From positions 2,356,001-2,420,000 of the forward strand of contig NZ_JAABNS010000001.1 of assembly GCF_009928425.1 (NCBI RefSeq): a stretch of DNA of 64,000 bases, read 5' to 3'. The DNA is from Pseudarthrobacter sp. ATCC 49987 (GTDB lineage: Bacteria; Actinomycetota; Actinomycetes; Actinomycetales; Micrococcaceae). The position numbers and the translations under genes were made by a program. Shown here one piece after another: positions 53,736 to 61,755 of this stretch. The stretch's first letter is position 1. Each line of letters opens with the position of its first letter. The notes beneath the pieces were generated by a model. It ran no database searches. It had not been told where the DNA came from and was given only the letters and a program-made list of their open reading frames with translations.

Positions 53736-54925
53736 CAGCGTGCACCTTCTTCAGAAGCGGCTTCTGCGGGATCGCCGAAGGAAGCCAGGTAGCGGGAATA
53801 GTGGTCCTGCTGGCGGTCCAGCGGGGAATGGGGTGTGCTGTAGACGTGCTTGAAGATGTCCATCGGCGCCGGCTCGGGCATGTTGATGGTGCCGGCCCGC
53901 AGCGCCTTGGCGACGGCGTCGGCTTTGGCTGCGACGGCGGCTTCGAGTTCCGCCGTGAGCAGTCCCTTGCGTTCGAGCAGTGACTTCAGCCGTGCGATCG
54001 GGTCCTTGGCGGCCCAGTCCTCGAGCTCGTTCGCGTCGCGGTACCGGGTGGGGTCATCCGCCGTCGTGTGTGGACCCATACGGTAGGTGACGGCCTCGAT
54101 GAAAGTGGGGCCGCCGCCGTGGCGGGCCCGGTCGGTGGCGATGCGGGTTGCTGCCATCACGGCCAGGACGTCATTGCCGTCCACGCGCATGCTGGGGATC
54201 CCGAAGCCGGCCGCGCGGTCCGCGATCTGGATGTGGGACTGCAGCCGGACGGGCTCGGAAATGGCCCAGTGGTTGTTCTGGCAGAAGAAGACCACCGGGG
54301 ACTGGAAGCTGGCGGCGAACACCAGGGCCTCGTTGACATCGCCCTCGCTCGTCGCGCCGTCGCCGAAATAGGCCACGGCGACCGAGTCGGCGCCGTCGTT
54401 CTGGATTCCCATGGCGTAGCCGGTGGCGTGCAGGGTCTGGGCGCCGATGATGATCTGTTGTGTGGCGACGTTGACCGTGTAGGGGTCCCACCCGGCCAGG
54501 GCGTTGCCCCGCCAGGCTTTGACGATGTCCTCCGGGTTGACCCCGCGGCAGTAGGCGACGCCGTTGTCGCGGTAGCTGGGGAAGACGAAGTCGTCGTCGC
54601 GAAGGGCCCGGGCCGAGCCGATCTGGGACGCTTCCTGGCCCAGGAGCGGCGGCCAGAGGGCGAGTTCGCCCTGCCGCTGCAGGGCGGTGGCCTCGGCGTC
54701 GATCCGGCGGATGACCACCATGTCCTCGTAGAGCGCGCCCAGCTGTTCGTCACTGACGTCCTGGACCCAGGGGTCGAACTCCGGATGGCTTACGCGTTCA
54801 CCCCCGGGGGTGATGAGTTGGACGAGGTCCCCGCCCGACCGCCTGTTTGATTCTGCACTGTTTCCGGGGCCCCCGGCGGAAATGCCGCCCTTGCCCGCGT
54901 CGTCGGTAAACACAGTTGTCCGCAC
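53735..54925 (-). CDS. bkdA: Branched-chain 2-oxoacid dehydrogenase E1 alpha
   Basis: 396 residues. The ThDP motif runs from YFGDGATSEGDVNEAL to FFCQNNHWAIS. LYEDMVVIRRIDAEATALQRQG and YRDNGVAYCRGV are typical alpha-chain sequence, and YRMGPHTTADDPTRYR carries the phosphorylation-loop region. The first 35 residues are a non-conserved Gly/Ser-rich extension. The GTG at 54925 lacks a well-spaced ribosome site; a second GTG at 54913 is possible. It is divergent from an Lrp/AsnC regulator. Confidence 0.92.
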   Translation of the reverse strand: MRTTVFTDDAGKGGISAGGPGNSAESNRRSGGDLVQLITPGGERVSHPEFDPWVQDVSDEQLGALYEDMVVIRRIDAEATALQRQGELALWPPLLGQEASQIGSARALRDDDFVFPSYRDNGVAYCRGVNPEDIVKAWRGNALAGWDPYTVNVATQQIIIGAQTLHATGYAMGIQNDGADSVAVAYFGDGATSEGDVNEALVFAASFQSPVVFFCQNNHWAISEPVRLQSHIQIADRAAGFGIPSMRVDGNDVLAVMAATRIATDRARHGGGPTFIEAVTYRMGPHTTADDPTRYRDANELEDWAAKDPIARLKSLLERKGLLTAELEAAVAAKADAVAKALRAGTINMPEPAPMDIFKHVYSTPHSPLDRQQDHYSRYLASFGDPAEAASEEGAR

Positions 54926-55008
54926 CTTCTGACGTCGTCTGACCGGCGCTCGCAGGACTCGTGATCCCGGTGCGCGCCAGCCGCCCGGGCGCCGTTGCCC
55001 CGGATATC

Positions 55009-55024
55009 TGTGACCCTACTCACA
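55009..55024. promoter_or_regulatory. Perfect Crp/GlxR-type site
   Basis: TGTGA-CCCTAC-TCACA, all ten conserved positions, 84 bp upstream of bkdA in the bkdA/lrp divergent region. Confidence 0.6.
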
Positions 55025-55025
55025 A

Positions 55026-55038
55026 TGCCCATTGGGCA
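55026..55038. promoter_or_regulatory. TGCCCA-T-TGGGCA palindrome
   Basis: A 13-bp inverted repeat with a single central base, one base after the Crp/GlxR-type site. It is a candidate operator. Confidence 0.4.
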
Positions 55039-55056
55039 CAACCACCTGCGAGTAAG

Positions 55057-55070
55057 TTGAGCATTCTGCA
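55057..55070. promoter_or_regulatory. Candidate Lrp/AsnC box 1
   Basis: TTGAGCATTCTGCA, matching box 2 at 12 of 14 positions, placed 43 bp upstream of it (about four helical turns, same face). Confidence 0.5.
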
Positions 55071-55094
55071 CTGTCTGGCTCCAGCGGACCGTGC

Positions 55095-55100
55095 TAATCT
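55095..55100 (+). promoter_or_regulatory. -10 box of the lrp/asnC-type gene
   Basis: TAATCT ends 8 nt before ATG 55109; no ribosome site, so probably leaderless. Confidence 0.5.
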
Positions 55101-55113
55101 TGCGCATTATGCA
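55100..55113. promoter_or_regulatory. Candidate Lrp/AsnC box 2, over the start codon
   Basis: TTGCGCATTATGCA overlaps the -10 end and the ATG of the regulator gene, so binding here would repress the gene itself. Confidence 0.5.
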
Positions 55114-55582
55114 ACCCTTGGATGGCACCGACACCCGCCTGCTTTCGGCCATGGCCGGGGACCCCCGGCGGACCGTGGTTGCGCTGGCCCAGAAGCTGGG
55201 TTTGTCCCGGAATACCGTGCAGGCCCGGATGGCGCAGCTGGAGAAGAAACACGCCTTCCTGTCCTTTGAGCGCCGCATCAATCCGGCCTCGCTGGGCTAC
55301 CCGCTGATGGCGTTCATCTCGGTGCACGTGCAGCAGCAAAAGCTCGGCAAGCTGGCGGTGGAGCTGGCTGATATCCCGGAGATCCTGGAGGGCTACGGCC
55401 TCACCGGCTCGGCGGACCTGCTGCTCCGGGTGGTGGCGCTCGACGCCGAGGACCTGTTCCGGATCAACGGCAAGATCCTGGCCTGCGACGGCGTGGACCG
55501 GACGGATACGGCCCTGGCCATGAGTGAAATGATCCCGTTCCGGATCCAGCCGCTGCTGGAACGCGGCTCCGCCGAAGGTTAA
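55109..55582 (+). CDS. Lrp/AsnC family regulator, likely of bkd
   Basis: 157 residues. The N-terminal helix-turn-helix spans 8-52 (DTRLLSAMAGDPRRTVVALAQ, LGLSRNTVQARMAQLEKK, each part given separately). The C-terminal RAM ligand-binding domain (PLMAFISVHVQ, GLTGSADLLLRVVALDAEDL) follows. In pseudomonads and mycobacteria an Lrp-type BkdR next to bkd responds to branched-chain amino acids; the same is inferred here. Confidence 0.88.
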   Translation: MQPLDGTDTRLLSAMAGDPRRTVVALAQKLGLSRNTVQARMAQLEKKHAFLSFERRINPASLGYPLMAFISVHVQQQKLGKLAVELADIPEILEGYGLTGSADLLLRVVALDAEDLFRINGKILACDGVDRTDTALAMSEMIPFRIQPLLERGSAEG

Positions 55583-55588
55583 CGCCCA

Positions 55589-55632
55589 AGAGCGCAGGAG
55601 CCCCGTGCGTCTGCACGGGGCTCCTGCGCTCT
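55589..55632. terminator. 20-bp perfect-stem bidirectional terminator
   Basis: AGAGCGCAGGAGCCCCGTGC pairs with its exact complement around GTCT. It separates the convergent lrp-type and actP genes and is the strongest hairpin in the window. Confidence 0.85.
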
Positions 55633-55664
55633 GTCAGCCGGCGGTAATCACCGGCGGTTGATGC

Positions 55665-57281
55665 CTAGTGGTCGGTGGCCTTCTCGGCGCCCACACCTGT
55701 GAGGGAGCGGACTTCCATTTCGGCCTGCTTGGTGGTGTCTTCCAGCTTCTTGTCCAGCACCGAACCGAGCCAGCCCAGCAGGAACGCGAGCGGGATGGAG
55801 ACGATGCCGGGGTTGCTGAGCGGGAAGATCGCGAAGTTGGCGCCCGGGATCATTGACGTCTTGGCTCCGGAGACCACCGGGGACAGGGCGATCAGGATGA
55901 TTGCCGAGCCCAGGCCGCCGTACATGCTCCAGATGGCGCCCTGGGTGGTGAACTTGCGCCAGAACAGCGAGTACACGATGGTGGGCAGGTTGGCCGAGGC
56001 CGCCACGGCGAAGGCCAGCGCCACGAGGAACGCCACGTTCTGGCCGTTGGCGAAGATGCCGCCCACAATGGCCAGCAGGCCGATGACGACCACGGTGCGC
56101 CGCGCCACCTTAACCTCGGTGGCGGCGTCGGCCTTGCCCTTGGCGATGACGCTGGCATAGATGTCGTGGGCAAACGACGCCGCCGCGGTGATGGTGAGGC
56201 CTGCGACGACGGCCAGGATGGTGGCGAAGGCCACGGCCGAGATGAAGCCGAGCAACAGCGGGCCACCGAGGTGGAAGGCCAGCAGCGGTGCGGCGGAGTT
56301 GACGCCGCCCGGGGCGGCCTTGATGGTGTCCGCGCCCACCAGGGCCGCAGCGCCGAAGCCCAGGACCAGGGTGAACAGGTAGAACACGCCGATCAGCCAG
56401 ATGGACCAGACCACGGACTTGCGGGCTTCCTTGGCGGTCGGAACCGTGTAGAAGCGCATCAGTACGTGGGGCAGGGCCGCGGTGCCAAGCACGAGGGCCA
56501 GGGCCAGGGACATGAAGTCGATCTTGGAGGTTTCAGTCTTGCCGTACTGCAGGCCCGGGTTCAGGAGGTTCGGGTTGCCCGAGGTTTCCACCGCGCCGCC
56601 CAGCAGTGCGGAGAGGTTGAAGCCGAAGATGGCGAGGACCCAGAGGGTCATCACAGCGGCACCGGCAATCAGGAGCACGGCCTTGATGATCTGGACCCAG
56701 GTAGTGCCCTTCATGCCGCCGATCAGTACATACATGATCATCAGGGCGCCAACGACGACGATGACCAGCGCCTGTCCGCCCCAGTCGCTGATGCCGAGGA
56801 GCAGGGAGATCAGGGTGCCGGCTCCGGCCATCTGGGCCAGGAGGTAGAAGAAGCAGACCACAAGGGTGGAGATGGCCGCCGCGATGCGCACGGGCCGCTG
56901 CTTGAGCCGGAAGGAGAGCACATCGGCCATGGTGAACTTGCCGGTGTTGCGGAGCAGTTCGGCCACCAGCAACAGGGCAACGAGCCAGGCGACCAGGAAG
57001 CCGATGGAGTACATAAAGCCGTCGTAGCCGTTGATGGCAATGGCGCCGGTGATCCCCAGGAACGAGGCCGCCGACAGGTAGTCGCCTGCGATGGCGGTGC
57101 CGTTCTGGGATCCGGTGAAGGACCGTCCGGCGGCGTAGTAGTCGGCGGCCGTCTTGTTGTTCTTGCTTGCCTTGACCACGATGACCATGGTGATCGCCAC
57201 GAACAGGGCGAAGATGCCCATGTTCAGCAGGGTGGTGTCCTTGAGATCCGCAACGTTGACTGCGGGAACCATAAGCGTCAT
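55665..57281 (-). CDS. actP: Cation/acetate symporter (SSS family), copy 1
   Basis: 538 residues with about 13 membrane helices. It starts with an N-terminal segment, then DYYAAGRSFTGSQNGTAIAG and GDYLSAASFLGITGAIAINGYDG, the SSS family's ion-site region. HVLMRFYTVPTAKEARKSV matches ActP/MctC-type carriers of acetate, propionate and pyruvate. The start overlaps the DUF485 stop (ATGA). The C-terminal 40 residues are a charged cytosolic tail. Confidence 0.93.
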   Translation of the reverse strand: MTLMVPAVNVADLKDTTLLNMGIFALFVAITMVIVVKASKNNKTAADYYAAGRSFTGSQNGTAIAGDYLSAASFLGITGAIAINGYDGFMYSIGFLVAWLVALLLVAELLRNTGKFTMADVLSFRLKQRPVRIAAAISTLVVCFFYLLAQMAGAGTLISLLLGISDWGGQALVIVVVGALMIMYVLIGGMKGTTWVQIIKAVLLIAGAAVMTLWVLAIFGFNLSALLGGAVETSGNPNLLNPGLQYGKTETSKIDFMSLALALVLGTAALPHVLMRFYTVPTAKEARKSVVWSIWLIGVFYLFTLVLGFGAAALVGADTIKAAPGGVNSAAPLLAFHLGGPLLLGFISAVAFATILAVVAGLTITAAASFAHDIYASVIAKGKADAATEVKVARRTVVVIGLLAIVGGIFANGQNVAFLVALAFAVAASANLPTIVYSLFWRKFTTQGAIWSMYGGLGSAIILIALSPVVSGAKTSMIPGANFAIFPLSNPGIVSIPLAFLLGWLGSVLDKKLEDTTKQAEMEVRSLTGVGAEKATDH

Positions 57282-57658
57282 TTTTCTACCCCGGTGATCT
57301 GGTTGCCGTGCTTATCGAATTCGTGGCCTTCGATTTCGTGGCGGATTTCCGCTGCGATCGGGTCAAGCTTCCGGTTCGAGTAGCTGACGTACCAGCCGGT
57401 GATGGCAAACGTGGTCACGAACTGAAGCAGGCCCATGATCAGGCCAACGTTGATGTTGCCCCAGACCTTGGTGGACATGAAATCCACCGCGTAATCGGCC
57501 AGCAGGACATAAGCGAAGTACCAGAGCAGGAATGCAATGGCCATCGGAAAGACAAAGCTGCGGTGACGCTTGCGCAGTTCCTGGAACCGCGGCGTCGACT
57601 GGACTTCCTTGAAGTCCACGGCCGCCGTAGCGTCCGTTTCTTGGGCTTCGTGACCCAT
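57278..57658 (-). CDS. DUF485 membrane protein, partner of the acetate symporter
   Basis: 126 residues with two central membrane helices (VFPMAIAFLLWYFAYVLLADY and VGLIMGLLQFVTTFAITGWYV, given separately) between a charged N-terminus (FKEVQSTPRFQELRKRHR) and a C-terminus EHEFDKHG-like (GHEFDKHGNQ). The YjcH/DUF485 family is almost always encoded directly before actP, as here. Confidence 0.92.
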   Translation of the reverse strand: MGHEAQETDATAAVDFKEVQSTPRFQELRKRHRSFVFPMAIAFLLWYFAYVLLADYAVDFMSTKVWGNINVGLIMGLLQFVTTFAITGWYVSYSNRKLDPIAAEIRHEIEGHEFDKHGNQITGVEK

Positions 57659-57729
57659 CGTTCCTCCTCATTGAGAGATTTGAGTCCACACCGGCTGCCC
57701 TGGCCTGCTCCGAACAGCCCTCCGGCCAA

Positions 57730-57745
57730 TGTGACTGCAATCACT
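57730..57745. promoter_or_regulatory. Crp/GlxR-like site, one mismatch
   Basis: TGTGA-CTGCAA-TCACT, nine of ten positions, 72 bp upstream of the DUF485/actP operon and 156 bp before the LytS-like gene. Confidence 0.5.
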
Positions 57746-57888
57746 GTCTCCCGTGATGCGCCTTACAATCCACAACCGCCGTACCCTGCGTCGCTCAGCG
57801 GTCGGGATGCTGCGCTCAACGGCACGATCCGTGGAGCCGGCGCAGCCGCCGGGAACCCCCGTCGGCCCCGGCCGGGCAGGTGCCGCGA

Positions 57889-57894
57889 TACGCT
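57889..57894 (+). promoter_or_regulatory. -10 box of the LytS-like gene (leaderless)
   Basis: TACGCT is followed after 6 nt by ATG 57901. Confidence 0.55.
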
Positions 57895-57900
57895 GGGCCC

Positions 57901-59118
57901 ATGCCCGACTCTCCCCTGTTCATCGCCGCCGCCATCGCCGTGATCGCGGCGGCGATCGCCGTCGTCGTCGCCGTCGGGCTGAAGGTGCTCCGCTCGTTCC
58001 GGGAGCTTGGCACCGACGCGGAACGGGCCACCTACAAAACGCTGCACGCGGCGTCGCGCGCCGGCCAGCACCTGCGCACCGGGCTGAATCCTGCCGGTGC
58101 CGCCAAGGCCAGCCGGCAGCTGCGCAGCCTGCTGGGCTGCGACGCGCTGGCCATCACCGACACCACCGGCGTCCTCGCCTGGGACGGCGCCGGGGAAGAG
58201 CTTAAACCGCTGCTGATGGAGCTCGCGTCCGGGGTGCTCGACGGCGGCCACACCGCCGTCATCCCGGCCGGCGAAGTGCAGGAACTTGCCGGGGCGAAGA
58301 GCTCCGTGGCGACCCGCCCGGACGTGGAACGCGCCGCGGTGATCGCCCCGATCAGGGCCGGGACCCGGGTGGTGGGCGTCGTGGCCGCCTTTGCCCCGGC
58401 GGCCGGCGCCGGGCTGGTCCGGGCCACCAGCGAGGTGGCCGACTGGGTGGCGGCGCAGGTGGAGCTGGCCGAACTCGACGCGTCCCGCACCCTCCTGATG
58501 GAGGCCGAGGTGCGCGCGCTCCGGGCCCAGATCAGTCCGCACTTCATCTACAACTCGCTGAACGCGATCGCATCCTTCATCAATACGGACCCCGTCCGGG
58601 CCCGGGAACTTGTGGTGGAGTTTGCCGACTTCACCCGCTATTCCTTCCGCCGGCACGGTGACTTCACGACCCTCGCCGAGGAACTGCGCTGCATCGACCG
58701 CTACCTGCTGCTGGAACGCGCCCGGTTCGGGGACCGCGTCCAGGTGAGCCTGCGGATCGCCCCGGAGGTGCTCAGCACCGTCATCCCCTTCCTGAGCCTG
58801 CAGCCGCTGGTGGAAAACGCGGTCCGGCACGGCCTCGAGGCCAAGGAGGGTCCCGGACACATCTCCATCACGGCGAATGACTCCGGAGCGTTTGCCGAGG
58901 TGAGAATCGAGGACGACGGCGTCGGCATGGATCCGGAACAGCTGCGGGCCGTCCTCGCCGGACACGGCGACGGCGACCACGTCGGGCTGCGCAACGTCGA
59001 CGCCCGGCTGCGGCAGGTCTACGGCGACGACAACGGACTGGTGATCGAGACGGCGCCCGGGGAGGGCACCCTGATCACGATGCGGGTCCCCAAGTCGCAG
59101 CCCCGCCACGATGCCTGA
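57901..59118 (+). CDS. LytS/YpdA-like sensor histidine kinase with GAF domain
   Basis: 405 residues. A single N-terminal membrane helix (LFIAAAIAVIAAAIAVVVAVG) is followed by a cytosolic GAF-like domain (about 60-185: ALAITDTTGVLAWDGAGEEL, ERAAVIAPIRAGTRVVGVVA) and a LytS-type kinase. The kinase phosphoacceptor His214 is in ISPHFIYNSLNAIASF, with ATPase motifs NAVRHGLEAK and EDDGVGMDPEQL. Its single helix differs from classical LytS with five or more. It is first in an operon with a LytTR regulator and symporter 2. Confidence 0.9.
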   Translation: MPDSPLFIAAAIAVIAAAIAVVVAVGLKVLRSFRELGTDAERATYKTLHAASRAGQHLRTGLNPAGAAKASRQLRSLLGCDALAITDTTGVLAWDGAGEELKPLLMELASGVLDGGHTAVIPAGEVQELAGAKSSVATRPDVERAAVIAPIRAGTRVVGVVAAFAPAAGAGLVRATSEVADWVAAQVELAELDASRTLLMEAEVRALRAQISPHFIYNSLNAIASFINTDPVRARELVVEFADFTRYSFRRHGDFTTLAEELRCIDRYLLLERARFGDRVQVSLRIAPEVLSTVIPFLSLQPLVENAVRHGLEAKEGPGHISITANDSGAFAEVRIEDDGVGMDPEQLRAVLAGHGDGDHVGLRNVDARLRQVYGDDNGLVIETAPGEGTLITMRVPKSQPRHDA

Positions 59119-59154
59119 CACGATGCCCGGTAGGGGCCAAAATGCCTGCGGCAG

Positions 59155-59160
59155 TAGTCT
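59155..59160 (+). promoter_or_regulatory. -10 box before the LytR-like gene (leaderless)
   Basis: TAGTCT is followed after 6 nt by ATG 59167. This implies a second promoter inside the kinase-regulator operon. Confidence 0.5.
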
Positions 59161-59166
59161 TGAGCC

Positions 59167-59886
59167 ATGATTAACGTCCTCGTCGCCGACGACGAGCTGC
59201 CCGCTGTTGAGGAACTGGCCTTCCTGCTCGGCCGGGATGACCGGATCGGCACCATCCACCGCGCGTCCTCCGGGGCCGAGGCCCTGCGCGCCCTCGAGGC
59301 CGGGGATGTCGACGCCGTCTTCCTCGACATCCACATGCCCGCGCTCTCCGGCCTCGACATTGCCCGCGTCATCGCGCGCAGCAGCAAGCCTCCCGCGGTT
59401 GTGTTCGTCACGGCCGATGAGGACTGCGCCCTCGAAGCCTTCGAACTGGCTGCCGTGGACTATTTGCTGAAACCCGTCCGTGCCGAGCGGCTGGCCAAGT
59501 CGATCGGCAGGATCAGCGAGCTGCTCAAGGACGGCGCCCCGCGGCCGGAAATGATCACCGTGGACCTTGGCGGCACCACGAAGATGATCCGCCGCGAAGA
59601 TGTCACCTACGTCCAGGCCCAGGGCGACTACGCCCGGCTCCACACCGCGGACGCAAGCTACCTCATCCGCGTTCCGCTGGCGGACCTGGAACAGCAATGG
59701 GCCGAGGCCGGGTTCCTCCGCATCCACCGTTCCTACCTCATCGCGCTGAACCATGTCAGCCACATGAAGCTCGCCGCCGCCCGGCCCAGCGTCACCGTGG
59801 CGGGGGCCGAACTGCCCATCAGCCGGCGGCACCTGCCCTCCGTGCGGGAGAAGCTCGAGGCGACCCGGATCCGGCCGCAGGCATGA
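59167..59886 (+). CDS. LytTR-family response regulator
   Basis: 239 residues. A receiver domain has DDE at 8-10, phosphoacceptor Asp54 (VFLDIHMPALSG) and LLKPV. A C-terminal LytTR DNA-binding domain lies at about 138-235 (TKMIRREDVTYVQAQGDYAR, IHRSYLIALNHV). It is paired with the LytS-like kinase. Related systems (BtsSR, YpdAB) induce carboxylate transporters, so the two flanking symporters are plausible targets. Confidence 0.92.
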   Translation: MINVLVADDELPAVEELAFLLGRDDRIGTIHRASSGAEALRALEAGDVDAVFLDIHMPALSGLDIARVIARSSKPPAVVFVTADEDCALEAFELAAVDYLLKPVRAERLAKSIGRISELLKDGAPRPEMITVDLGGTTKMIRREDVTYVQAQGDYARLHTADASYLIRVPLADLEQQWAEAGFLRIHRSYLIALNHVSHMKLAAARPSVTVAGAELPISRRHLPSVREKLEATRIRPQA

Positions 59887-60275
59887 CCCGGGTCCGCGTC
59901 ACTGCACCGCGCAGTGTTACGGCGCGCAGCATGACTCCGGGAAGCGCCGTGCTGCCGGCCGCGCGGTCGGCCGCCGACTCGCGCGACGCCGCGGAGGAGT
60001 CCGACGCCGGCCAGGTGTTTGTCCGCTCGCTGATCCGCTCGCAGCTGCGGCTTGCGGTGGTGGTGGCCGCGGGATTCCTGCTGATCCTGGTTGCGTTCCC
60101 GCTTATGCTGGGCCTGGTCCCCGGCCTCGCGGAGTCAACGATTGTGGGCCTGCCCTTCGACTGGGTCCTGCTGGGCGCCGGGATCTATCCGGTGATCGGG
60201 CTCAGCGCCTGGCTGTACATCCGCACGGCGGCCCGGAACGAGGCCCGCTACCGGGATCTCGTCGGGGACAAGTGA
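59883..60275 (+). CDS. DUF485-like small membrane protein, partner of symporter 2
   Basis: 130 residues. A polar 50-residue N-terminus precedes two membrane helices (LRLAVVVAAGFLLILVAFPLML and DWVLLGAGIYPVIGLSAWLYI, given separately) and ends in a charged tail. The layout matches DUF485, although the sequence is divergent. The ATG overlaps the LytR-type stop (ATGA), and symporter 2 begins 8 bp later. Confidence 0.82.
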   Translation: MTRVRVTAPRSVTARSMTPGSAVLPAARSAADSRDAAEESDAGQVFVRSLIRSQLRLAVVVAAGFLLILVAFPLMLGLVPGLAESTIVGLPFDWVLLGAGIYPVIGLSAWLYIRTAARNEARYRDLVGDK

Positions 60276-60282
60276 GGCGCCC

Positions 60283-61749
60283 GTGAACCCGGTCGTCGGC
60301 ATCGCGGCGTTCGCCGCCGTCTCGCTGGCCACTGCCGTCATCGGCTTCTACGGGCTGCGGATCTCGCGCACCACCGGGGATTTCTATGTGGCTTCCCGGA
60401 CGGTCCGGCCCTGGTGGAACGCCTCGGCGATCGGCGGTGAATACCTTTCAGCGGCGAGCTTTCTCGGCGTCGCCGGCCTCATCTTGCTCTCCGGTACGGA
60501 CGCCCTGTGGTTCCCGGTGGGTTACACGGCCGGCTACCTGATGCTGCTGCTGTTCGTCGCCGCCCCTCTCCGCCGTTCCGGCGCCTACACCGTCCCCGAC
60601 TTCACCGAAGCGCGACTCGACTCCCGGGTGGCCCGCAGCGTCACGAGCATCGTCGTGGTGATGGTCGGCTGGCTCTACATAGTCCCGCAACTGCACGGCG
60701 CAGCACTGGCCATCCGGATCACCACCGGGCTGCCGGCGTGGGTGGGGATGGTGGCGGTGGTCACCGTCGTCTGCGTCACCGTGGTGTCGGGCGGGATGCG
60801 GTCTATTACCTTTGTCCAGGCGTTCCAGTACTGGCTGAAACTGACAGCGCTGGCCGTGCCGATCCTGTTCATCCTCTTCACGCTGGCCGGGTCCGGAACT
60901 CCCGCCGTGGCGGCGGCGTCGGTGAACCCGACGGGTGCGGCTCCGGCCGGGCTTTACCAAAACATTTCCCTTCTGGTGGCGCTGCTGTTCGGGACGCTCG
61001 GGCTGCCGCACGTCCTGGTGCGCTTCTACACGAACCCGGACGGGCAGTCGGCGCGCCGGACCACCCTGATCGTTCTGGGCCTGCTGTCGGTGTTCTACCT
61101 GTTCCCGACGGCCTACGGGCTGATCGGCCGGATGTTCGCCCCCGGGCTGGCGCAGAGCGGGCAGGCCGATGCGCTGGTGCTGCTGCTTCCCGGAGAGCTG
61201 GTGGGCGGGATGGCCGGGGACCTGCTGTCCGCCCTGGTGGTGGCCGGGGCGTTTGCCGCGTTCCTGTCCACGACCTCGGGGCTGGTGGTCTCGCTCGCCG
61301 GGGTGATCAGCCAGGACCTCTTCGGCGGCAGCGTGAAAGGCTTCCGCCGGGCGGCCGTGATCTCGGCGGTGGTGCCGCTGGGAATAGCGTCCATGACGGG
61401 GTCGCTGGCGCTGGCAGGCAGCGTGGGGATGGTGTTTGCCTTCACCGCGTCCACGCTCTGCCCGGTGCTATTGCTGGGCATCTGGTGGCGCGGGCTGACC
61501 GATGCCGGGGCGATCGCCGGCATGGCGACGGGGGCCGTGTTGTGCGGCGGGGCCATGGTGGCCGGGGCTGTACTGGGTGCAGGCGGCACCGCGCCGTGGC
61601 TGGCACAGCCGGCGGCCTGGACGGTGCCGGCCGCCTTTGCCGTGATGGTCCTGGTCTCCCGGGCCACCCGGGCGCGCGTGCCGCGGACCATCACCCGGCT
61701 CATGACGCGGCTGCACACCCCGGAACGGCCGCTCGTCACCGAGCGCTAA
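60283..61749 (+). CDS. Cation/acetate symporter (SSS family), copy 2
   Basis: 488 residues. The N-terminal TTGDFYVASRTVRPWWNASA and GEYLSAASFLGVAGLILLSG, and PHVLVRFYTNPDGQSARRT, show the same family as copy 1, but the two copies are clearly divergent. GTG 60283 has GAGG upstream. It is cotranscribed with the two-component system. Preference for acetate, pyruvate or propionate cannot be decided from the sequence. Confidence 0.9.
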   Translation: MNPVVGIAAFAAVSLATAVIGFYGLRISRTTGDFYVASRTVRPWWNASAIGGEYLSAASFLGVAGLILLSGTDALWFPVGYTAGYLMLLLFVAAPLRRSGAYTVPDFTEARLDSRVARSVTSIVVVMVGWLYIVPQLHGAALAIRITTGLPAWVGMVAVVTVVCVTVVSGGMRSITFVQAFQYWLKLTALAVPILFILFTLAGSGTPAVAAASVNPTGAAPAGLYQNISLLVALLFGTLGLPHVLVRFYTNPDGQSARRTTLIVLGLLSVFYLFPTAYGLIGRMFAPGLAQSGQADALVLLLPGELVGGMAGDLLSALVVAGAFAAFLSTTSGLVVSLAGVISQDLFGGSVKGFRRAAVISAVVPLGIASMTGSLALAGSVGMVFAFTASTLCPVLLLGIWWRGLTDAGAIAGMATGAVLCGGAMVAGAVLGAGGTAPWLAQPAAWTVPAAFAVMVLVSRATRARVPRTITRLMTRLHTPERPLVTER

Positions 61750-61755
61750 GGGCGG

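Noticed and set aside
51346..54925. Pyruvate dehydrogenase complex instead of a branched-chain complex
   Set aside because: The sequences alone do not exclude it, but the divergent Lrp/AsnC gene, the adjacent leucine pathway and the heterodimeric E1 favour the branched-chain assignment.
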